In this document: one piece after another, positions 58,506-64,000 of the stretch
Layout: each line of letters begins with the position of its first letter
How positions within the stretch are numbered: the stretch's first letter is position 1
DNA from: Methylobacterium frigidaeris
GTDB taxonomy: Bacteria; Pseudomonadota; Alphaproteobacteria; Rhizobiales; Beijerinckiaceae
NCBI RefSeq assembly: GCF_022179185.1
Contig: NZ_BPQJ01000014.1
Location: forward strand, 34,146 to 98,145
DNA length: 64,000 bases
Reading direction: 5' to 3'
Made by a program: the position numbers and the translations under genes
Notes under the pieces: model-generated
What the model was told of the DNA's origin: nothing
What the model saw: the letters and a program-made list of their open reading frames with translations, nothing else
Databases searched by the model: none

Positions 58506-60011
58506 ATGACGATCAGCGTCGAGATGGGGGTGGCGAGCGGCCGGCCGGCCGCCCTCGACCTGGAGGAGCTGCTGGCGACGCGCCTGCTGGTGCAGGGCAA
58601 TTCCGGCTCGGGCAAGTCGCACCTCCTGCGCCGGCTGCTCGAGCAGAGCGCGCCGCACGTGCAGCAGGTGGTGATCGACCCCGAGGGCGATTTCGTCACC
58701 CTGGCCGACGCCCACGGCCACGTGGTGGTGGAGGGCGACCACGGCGAGGCCGACCTGCAGCGCATCGCCGCGAGGGTGCGGGCGCACCGGGTCTCGGTGG
58801 TCCTGACCCTGGAGAGCCTCGACGTCGAGGCGCAGATGCGCGCCGCCGCGGCCTTCCTCGGCGGTTTGTTCGAGGCCGAGCGCGACCACTGGTACCCGGT
58901 GCTGGTGGTGGTCGACGAGGCGCAGCTCTTCGCCCCGGCCGCCGCCGGCGAGGTCTCGGACGAGGCCCGCAAGGCGTCCCTCGGCGCGATGACCAACCTG
59001 ATGTGCCGCGGCCGCAAGCGCGGGCTCGCCGGCATCATCGCGACGCAGCGCCTCGCCAAGCTCGCCAAGAACGTCGCCGCCGAGGCGTCGAACTTCCTGA
59101 TGGGCCGCACTTTCCTCGACATCGACATGGCCCGGGCCGCCGACCTCCTGGGCCTCGAGCGGCGCCAGGCCGAGAGCTTTCGCGATCTCGAGCGCGGCCA
59201 CTTCATCGCGCTCGGCCCCGCCTTGTCGAAGCGCCCGCTGCCGATCGCCATCGGGCCGGTGGCGACCTCCGCCCGCTCGTCGAGCCCCAAGCTCGTGCCG
59301 CTGCCGAGTCCGGCCGCCGGCGACTCCTTGCGCGAGCTGATCCTGACGCCCGCCGAGAACGAGCCGGTCTGGACCCCGGCGCCCCGCCCGGCCCCGACCC
59401 CGCGGGCGACCCCGACCGACCTCTTGCAGCAGCTCGCCCAGTATCGGCCGCCGGAGCCGGTCGAGGTGGCGCCGAGCATGAGCGAGGCGGAGCGGGACGC
59501 GGCCCTGTCCGACATCCTGCGCGAGATCGCCGCTGATCCGGACGCTGCCCACCACCCGATCGCGGTGCTCTACCAGGACTTCCTCGTGCGCTGCCGGATG
59601 CGCCGGCTGCCGGGCGAGCCCCTCGATCTCGGGCGTTTCCGCCGACGCCTCGCCATCGCGCGGGCTGGCGTCGACGGGGAGGCGGCGGAGGGCGACGAGG
59701 CCGAGGCCGTGATGGCGGCCTGCGCCGGCCTGCCGGAGGAGGTGCAAGGCCTGTTCCTGCTGCTCGCCCGCGCCGCTCGCGCCGGTGCGCCGTGCCCCTC
59801 CGACGACGCGCTCGCCCGCGCCATCGGCTCGCGCTCCCCGGGCCGGGCGCGGCGGCTGCTCGCCTATGTCGAGAGTCGCGGCGCCGCGGTGTGCCGCACC
59901 GATTTCCGCGGCAATCGCGTCGTCGCCCTGCCGGGCTTGGGCTGCGAGACCGCGCCCGGCAACCCGAAGGGCGGCGCGGAGGAGCCCGCCGGCCTGTTCG
60001 CGGCGGAATAG
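58506..60011 (+). CDS. HerA-like AAA ATPase (DUF87)
   Basis: A 501-residue ATPase. Walker A GNSGSGKSHLLRRLL is at about residues 28-40, then VVIDPEGDFVTLAD, Walker B VLVVVDEAQLFAP (about 133) and an arginine/sensor region MCRGRKRGLAGIIATQRLAKLAKNVAAEASN. This is the HerA/FtsK-like DUF87 layout. A Pro-rich linker (about 285-320) leads to an extra C-terminal region of about 180 residues with helical, winged-helix-like character (ALARAIGSRSPGRARRLLAYVESRGAAVC). The partner nuclease NurA is not adjacent. It may move DNA or act as a stand-alone NTPase. ATG at 58506 with GGGAG upstream. Confidence 0.88.
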   Translation: MTISVEMGVASGRPAALDLEELLATRLLVQGNSGSGKSHLLRRLLEQSAPHVQQVVIDPEGDFVTLADAHGHVVVEGDHGEADLQRIAARVRAHRVSVVLTLESLDVEAQMRAAAAFLGGLFEAERDHWYPVLVVVDEAQLFAPAAAGEVSDEARKASLGAMTNLMCRGRKRGLAGIIATQRLAKLAKNVAAEASNFLMGRTFLDIDMARAADLLGLERRQAESFRDLERGHFIALGPALSKRPLPIAIGPVATSARSSSPKLVPLPSPAAGDSLRELILTPAENEPVWTPAPRPAPTPRATPTDLLQQLAQYRPPEPVEVAPSMSEAERDAALSDILREIAADPDAAHHPIAVLYQDFLVRCRMRRLPGEPLDLGRFRRRLAIARAGVDGEAAEGDEAEAVMAACAGLPEEVQGLFLLLARAARAGAPCPSDDALARAIGSRSPGRARRLLAYVESRGAAVCRTDFRGNRVVALPGLGCETAPGNPKGGAEEPAGLFAAE

Positions 60012-60017
60012 GGGCTT

Positions 60018-60410
60018 TCAGGCCCGCGAGGCCTGAAGGCTCGCGGGCACCAGTTCGCCCCGGCGCGCGAAGGCGAGACCGGCGCTTGCGCCGAGCAGCA
60101 CCAGGGCGGGCACCGCCATCACCACCGGGTCGCCGGCGCGCAGGTGGCTGAACGCCGCTCCGATCATCACGGCGGCGATGAGGAGCGCGCCGTAGGCCAC
60201 GGTGCCGCGGCCCCACAGCAGCACGGCGCCGAGCAATTGCGCCGCCCCGACCGCGTACATGAACCAGAGCGGGTAGCCGAAGCGCGCGAAGCCCGCGACC
60301 TCGAACGGCACGGCGAGGAACTTCATTCCGGCGGCGGTCACGAAGACGGCGGTGAGCAGACCGCGCAGCAGAAGGCTGCCGAAATGCGGCCCTGTCGATG
60401 TCGGTGCCAT
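60018..60410 (-). CDS. DoxX-like membrane protein
   Basis: A 130-residue protein with four hydrophobic helices. The DoxX-like pattern is seen: LLRGLLTAVFVTAAGMKFLAVPFEVAGFARFGYPLWFMYAVGAAQLLGAVLL, with the conserved Lys-Phe after helix 1 and the Pro-Gly turn. The family includes quinol oxidase and catechol-related small subunits, but most members are of unknown role. The longer frame to 61361 is an off-frame shadow of the PilZ gene. It is convergent with the HerA-like gene, whose stop is 6 bp away. Confidence 0.86.
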   Translation of the reverse strand: MAPTSTGPHFGSLLLRGLLTAVFVTAAGMKFLAVPFEVAGFARFGYPLWFMYAVGAAQLLGAVLLWGRGTVAYGALLIAAVMIGAAFSHLRAGDPVVMAVPALVLLGASAGLAFARRGELVPASLQASRA

Positions 60411-60782
60411 GGTCCAGATCCCGCTTGGTTGTTGTCGTTCCGGCTCTGCGGCCGTGACGCTTGAGTAGGGCTGCGGGATTGCCTCGTGATTTCGTGCCGT
60501 GTGTCGTCGCATCAGGCTATTCTCGTCCCGAGGACTGGATTCTCGCCGGGTTCGAGATCGGGCCGAGGAGGGCCGGCTCCCGGCAGGGCGGCCGGTCGGC
60601 CCGCCGATAGGCGTCGGCCCGCGCTCCGGACCTGCGATCGCCGCGATCCTCGATCGCCGCGATCCCATGCACCCTGCATTAAGCCTCGTGGTGGATTGTG
60701 GATGCCGAGCGGCAAGCGGCCTTGCGGCTGGCCGAGCGTCGCGCGATGCTACCATCGCGTTTGTAAGATCTTGGCGGATACC
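60411..60782. other. Intergenic region with a 15-bp tandem repeat, no gene
   Basis: About 370 bp between divergent genes. CGATCGCCGCGATCC occurs twice, at 60635-60649 and 60651-60665, separated by one base; each unit is nearly palindromic. No gene or clear promoter element is recognised. Confidence 0.55.
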
Positions 60783-61373
60783 TTGAAGTTGCATCTCCAG
60801 CCCGAGCCCGAACCAGGTCTCCGGTCGATCCAGATCCGGGTCGGTGGCCGCTACCTGCTGCCGGGCGGGGTGGAGCATGTCTGCGAGACCCGCAGCCTCT
60901 CCCTCGCGACGATCGACGTGCTGGCGCCGGAGAGCGGCCTGCCGGGCGACCCCGTCACCCTCTACCTCGACGATGTCGGCCCGGTGACGGGGGTGATCCA
61001 GACGATCGCGCCGGACGGCTTCACCCTCGCGGTGGAGGTGGGACCCGAGCGCCGCGCCCGCTTCGCCGCTCGCCTCGACTGGCTCGCCGGCCAGGCGAAC
61101 GGAAAGGCCGACCAGCGAAGCGACCCGCGCATCGTGCCGAATACCCGCACCGTCGAGGTCCGTCGCGCCGACGGCCGGGTTCTGCCGGCAACGATCATCG
61201 ACCTGTCGATGACCGGCGTGGCCGTCGCGGTGAGCGACGTCCCGCCGGTAGGCGAGGCGGTGACCGTCGGCAAGCGCCGAGCCACGGTGGTGCGCCACCT
61301 CGAGAACGGCTTCGCCGTCACTTTCCGGCTGCCGTTCCGGCCCGAGACCTTCGGCCGGCACGTGGTGCTCTGA
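60783..61373 (+). CDS. PilZ-domain protein with two PilZ-like halves
   Basis: A 196-residue protein beginning at a TTG (60783; MKLHLQPEPEPGLRS). Residues about 10-85 form a PilZ-like barrel without the arginine switch motif (RVGGRYLLPGGVEHVCETRSLSLATIDV). The C-terminal half has a degenerate PilZ motif (QRSDPRIVPNTRTVEV, then ATIIDLSMTGVAVAVSDVPPVGE), with DLSMTG close to the consensus D-x-S-x-x-G. It may bind cyclic di-GMP at the second site; the first looks degenerate. The TTG at 60771 is an alternative. A GGDEF-EAL protein at 38063 shows that the second messenger is used here. Confidence 0.82.
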   Translation: MKLHLQPEPEPGLRSIQIRVGGRYLLPGGVEHVCETRSLSLATIDVLAPESGLPGDPVTLYLDDVGPVTGVIQTIAPDGFTLAVEVGPERRARFAARLDWLAGQANGKADQRSDPRIVPNTRTVEVRRADGRVLPATIIDLSMTGVAVAVSDVPPVGEAVTVGKRRATVVRHLENGFAVTFRLPFRPETFGRHVVL

Positions 61374-61406
61374 CTGGCCCTCCCGTACGACGTCTGCACA
61401 GAAGAA

Positions 61407-61426
61407 GGCCGCCCTCGCGGGCGGCC
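61407..61426 (+). terminator. Hairpin after the PilZ gene
   Basis: GGCCGCCC (61407-61414), loop TCGC, GGGCGGCC (61419-61426), 33 bp after the stop. The remaining 275 bp up to the next gene hold no recognisable element apart from a modest AT-rich patch near 61630. Confidence 0.72.
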
Positions 61427-61702
61427 CGAAGTCTTGGAGGAACGCCCGTCAGGGCCCCTTCTTTCTACGCGCCGCCGCATGCCGCCGACGTGCGTGCGCG
61501 CACATGAGCGCCCGGCGACGATGGAGCCACGCCCGGGCCGGATCGTATCGCGTCCGAGCGATTACCGCACGCTGTGAAGATCCGCTCTGCCAATCGCCGA
61601 GGTACGGAGAGTGCAACCGACGCACCGTACGGAAATTTAATCCGGTTGCGGCTAAGTCTTCCGCATCGTCGACGCGGCGGTCGGTGCCAGAGGGGACGAG
61701 GG

Positions 61703-62086
61703 ATGCACGGACAATACCGGAGCAGCGGGATCGAGCGCCTCGATCGCGGAATGAACCGCGGTGGAGATCGGGGCTTCGACCGCGACTACGAGCGCGGTGA
61801 CGTCCGCATCGTCGTCACGGCCGCCCCGGCGGAGCATAAGAAGGAGCGTGTCTCCTCTTACCTGCCCTGGCCGGTGAAGCTCGTCCTCAAGCTCGGGCTG
61901 GTCGTCGCCGGGCTGCTCGCCGTCTTCGTGCTGCCGAACTACCTCGATTGCCGCGGCCAGCGGGATTCCGGCCTGTTCTATTACGGCATGACGGTCACAG
62001 CCTGCACGCGCCAGAACGTCTACGGCCAGATCGGTGCCACCCAGAAGCGGTTCGAGGACATCGCCCGCGCCATCGGTGGACGCTGA
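61703..62086 (+). CDS. Single-span membrane protein, unknown function
   Basis: A 127-residue protein. The N-terminal 55 residues are Arg/Gly/Asp-rich and cytosolic, one helix spans about 57-78 (VKLVLKLGLVVAGLLAVFVLP), and the 50-residue outside part holds two Cys (NYLDCRG and TACTRQN) that could form a disulfide. The ATG at 61703 follows GAGGGG; the frame is open 43 codons further upstream. I recognise no family. It is followed by an aldehyde dehydrogenase 147 bp later. Confidence 0.7.
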   Translation: MHGQYRSSGIERLDRGMNRGGDRGFDRDYERGDVRIVVTAAPAEHKKERVSSYLPWPVKLVLKLGLVVAGLLAVFVLPNYLDCRGQRDSGLFYYGMTVTACTRQNVYGQIGATQKRFEDIARAIGGR

Positions 62087-62232
62087 CGGGGGCGAGGCTC
62101 GGGACTCTGTCAGGTGATGCACTGACAGACAAGGTGCGCGCAGGCACGAGGCCTTGCGCGGCGGTGCCTGTCCGGCCGGAGGGGATTGCCTTAGTTAGGG
62201 CCCGTCCCCTCCGGAACGAGGATGAGCCCCCG

Positions 62233-63666
62233 ATGTTCCCAGACGTGAAGCTTCACATCGCCGGCGAGTGGCGCGCAGGCAGCGCCGGCCAGACGATTCC
62301 GATCCTCAACCCGGCCACCGGCGAGACCCTGAGCCAGCTCGCCGTCGCGACCCGCCAGGACCTCGACCAGGCCCTCGAGGCGGCCGACCGCGGCTTCAAG
62401 GCCTGGCGCAAGGTCTCGGCCTTCGAGCGCAGCAAGGTGCTGCGCAAGGCCGCCAACCTGATGCGCGAGCGCGCCGACGAGATCGCCCGGATCATGACCC
62501 TGGAGCAGGGCAAGCCGGTGGCGGAAGCCAAGATGGAGGTGCTCGGCGCCGCCGACACCATGGACTGGTTCGCCGAGGAAGGCCGGCGCGCCTACGGCCG
62601 GGTGATCCCGCCCCGGGCCGAGGGGGTGATGCAGCTCGTCATCCGCGAGCCGGTCGGCCCGGTCGCGGCCTTCACGCCCTGGAACTTCCCGATCAACCAG
62701 GCGGTGCGCAAGGTCTCGGCGGCGCTCTGCACCGGCTGCTCGGTGATCCTCAAGGGCCCCGAGGACACGCCGGCGAGCTGCACCGCCCTGATCCAGGCCC
62801 TGCTGGACGCCGGCGTGCCCGGCGACGTGCTCGGCCTCGTCTACGGCGACCCGGCTGAGATCTCGTCGTACCTCATCCCCCACCCGATCATCCGCAAGAT
62901 CACCTTCACGGGCTCGACCGCGATCGGCAAGGAACTCGCCGCCCTCGCCGGCAAGCACATGAAGCGCGCCACGATGGAGCTCGGCGGCCACGCCCCGGCG
63001 ATCGTCTTCCGCGATGCCGACGTGAACAAGGCCGTGCAGGTGCTCGGCGCCAACAAGTTCCGCAACGCCGGCCAGGTCTGCGTCGCGCCGACCCGCTTCC
63101 TCGTCCACGATTCGGTGTTCGACGCCTTCGTGGACGGCTTCGTGGGCTTCTCCCGCGACCTCAAGGTCGGCAACGGCCTGGAGGAGGGGGTGAAGATGGG
63201 CCCGCTCGCCCATGGCCGCCGCATCGAGGCGATGGAGGGCTTCGTCGCCGATGCCGAGCAGAAGGGCGCGCACTTGCGCACCGGCGGCAAGCGCATCGGC
63301 AACCAGGGCAACTTCTTCGAGCCGACCGTCTTCACCGACGTGCCCCTCGACGCCCGGATCATGAACGAGGAGCCCTTCGGGCCGATCGCCGCGATCCAGC
63401 GCTTCTCGGACGACGAGGAGGCCTTCACCGAGGCCAACCGCCTGCCCTACGGCCTGGCCGCCTACGCCTATACCCGCTCGGCCGAGACCGCCACCAAGCT
63501 CGCCACGCGGGTGGAGAGCGGCATGATGTCGATCAACCACCACGGCATCGCCCTGCCGGAGACGCCCTTCGGCGGCGTGAAGGATTCCGGCTACGGCAGC
63601 GAGGGCGGCTCGGAGGCGATCGAGGCCTACCTCAACACCAAGTTCGTCACCCAGGCGGGCTTCTGA
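62233..63666 (+). CDS. NAD(P)-dependent aldehyde dehydrogenase (succinate-semialdehyde type)
   Basis: A 477-residue ALDH. Catalytic Glu is in MELGGHAPAIVF, catalytic Cys in NAGQVCVAPTRFL, and the cofactor region is FTPWNFPINQAVRKVSAAL with GSTAIGKEL. The pattern LEQGKPVAEAKMEV and GMMSINHHGIALPETPFGGVKDSGYGSEGG is typical of the GabD/ketoglutarate-semialdehyde branch. It probably oxidises succinate semialdehyde or a related aldehyde. The ATG at 62233 begins MFPDVKLHIAGEW. It stands alone and is followed by a terminator and tRNA genes. Confidence 0.93.
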   Translation: MFPDVKLHIAGEWRAGSAGQTIPILNPATGETLSQLAVATRQDLDQALEAADRGFKAWRKVSAFERSKVLRKAANLMRERADEIARIMTLEQGKPVAEAKMEVLGAADTMDWFAEEGRRAYGRVIPPRAEGVMQLVIREPVGPVAAFTPWNFPINQAVRKVSAALCTGCSVILKGPEDTPASCTALIQALLDAGVPGDVLGLVYGDPAEISSYLIPHPIIRKITFTGSTAIGKELAALAGKHMKRATMELGGHAPAIVFRDADVNKAVQVLGANKFRNAGQVCVAPTRFLVHDSVFDAFVDGFVGFSRDLKVGNGLEEGVKMGPLAHGRRIEAMEGFVADAEQKGAHLRTGGKRIGNQGNFFEPTVFTDVPLDARIMNEEPFGPIAAIQRFSDDEEAFTEANRLPYGLAAYAYTRSAETATKLATRVESGMMSINHHGIALPETPFGGVKDSGYGSEGGSEAIEAYLNTKFVTQAGF

Positions 63667-63672
63667 ACGGGG

Positions 63673-63701
63673 GAGGGGCCGACCGTGAGGCGGCCCCTCT
63701 T
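63673..63701 (+). terminator. Terminator after the aldehyde dehydrogenase
   Basis: GAGGGGCCG (63673-63681), nine-base loop, CGGCCCCTC (63691-63699) and TT, 7 bp after the stop. A 9-bp perfect stem. Confidence 0.8.
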
Positions 63702-63719
63702 CCGCTGGCGAAATAGGGG

Positions 63720-63747
63720 TTGCCAAGCCGGGGCGAACCCCTTAGAT
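63720..63747 (+). promoter_or_regulatory. Candidate promoter of the first tRNA-Arg gene
   Basis: TTGCCA (63720-63725), 16 bp and TTAGAT (63742-63747) resemble a sigma-70 promoter, 40 bp before the tRNA. The same stretch contains an AGGGGTT/AACCCCT inverted repeat. Confidence 0.5.
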
Positions 63748-63787
63748 CCCACCTCCACCGGCGGGGCGCACCGCTCCCCCCGGTCAG

Positions 63788-63864
63788 GCGCCCGTAGCTC
63801 AGCTGGATAGAGCACCAGACTACGAATCTGGGGGTCAGAGGTTCGAATCCTTTCGGGCGCGCCA
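63788..63864 (+). tRNA. tRNA-Arg (anticodon ACG)
   Basis: A 77-nt tRNA with encoded CCA. Acceptor stem GCGCCCG/CGGGCGC, D arm GCTC...GAGC, anticodon stem CCAGA/TCTGG with loop CTACGAA (anticodon ACG, read as ICG for CGN codons), T arm with GGTTCGAATCC and variable loop of normal size. All arms pair. A second identical copy begins 159 bp further on. Confidence 0.97.
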
Positions 63865-63946
63865 TTTCAAACTTGTGACGTCGCGGTGTGGTGGGGCTTA
63901 TGCCCTGATCCGCTGCACTATAGTCGAAGGTTAACTCTTCGATCGG

Positions 63947-64000
63947 GCGCCCGTAGCTCAGCTGGATAGAGCACCAGACTACGAATCTGGGGGTCAGAGG
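63947..64000 (+). tRNA. tRNA-Arg (anticodon ACG), second copy, cut by window end
   Basis: The first 54 nt are identical to the copy at 63788, including acceptor 5' strand, D arm and the CTACGAA anticodon loop. The T arm and 3' end lie outside the window. The spacer ahead of it contains TATAGT (63919-63924) as a possible -10 box, so it may have its own promoter. Confidence 0.95.

Overview
High-GC (roughly 70%) alphaproteobacterial chromosome with dense, often translationally coupled genes. The gene set and style point to Methylobacteriaceae (Methylobacterium-like): BioMNY, IlvB with a GEAS cofactor loop, an OprB-type porin, EcfG-type stress promoters and a malic enzyme fused to a phosphotransacetylase-like domain. 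This placement is inference, because no rRNA or species marker is present. I see no prophage, integrase, transposase or CRISPR array. One toxin-antitoxin pair and a few AT-rich patches are the only accessory-looking stretches.

Layout. 1-1019: end of a chemotaxis cluster (partial cheR, cheW). 1180-3047: biotin ECF transporter bioMNY. 3143-5643: ilv leader peptide, attenuator, ilvB and ilvH. 5648-10879 (minus strand): two small membrane proteins, Dps, an SDR, a GMC oxidoreductase and an unusual alpha/beta-hydrolase to GluDH-subunit-3 fusion; dps has a textbook EcfG promoter. 11383-14716: ilvC, DUF924, GST and the iron permease EfeU. 15034-17229: divergent TonB-dependent siderophore receptor. 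17239-21332: NicAB-like molybdenum hydroxylase whose large subunit carries three haem c sites. 21615-23014: Phd/VapC pair and an acidic orphan protein behind an AT-rich promoter. 23194-24845: histidine phosphatase coupled to NAD(P)HX dehydratase. 24892-30391: MCP, small secreted protein, hydrolase, acyl-CoA dehydrogenase and a PAS/HTH regulator.

30399-41366: acyltransferase-SGNH, a double-barrel outer-membrane protein, FAH-family enzyme, phosphohexomutase, GGDEF-EAL protein, a stress-promoter-driven glycine-zipper protein and a metallophosphoesterase. 41376-46689: maeB and mutS, divergent. 46844-48797: subtilase with a separate small propeptide-like protein in lower-GC DNA. 49024-50591: LOV histidine kinase and single-domain response regulator. 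50825-55865: AmpG-like permease, EcsC, M17 peptidase, a small hydrophilic protein and a TPR lipoprotein. 56213-63666: orphan sulfonate-type binding protein, GST, HerA-like ATPase, DoxX, PilZ, a membrane protein and an aldehyde dehydrogenase. 63788-64000: two identical tRNA-Arg(ACG) genes in tandem, the second cut by the window edge.

Themes. Branched-chain amino acid synthesis is split between an attenuated ilvBH operon and a solitary ilvC. A general-stress signature (GGAAC-N16-CGTT promoters) links Dps and the glycine-zipper protein, with weaker matches in front of the LOV kinase and a 61-residue protein. Short codon-phased tandem repeats (15 or 18 bp units) sit at four gene boundaries.
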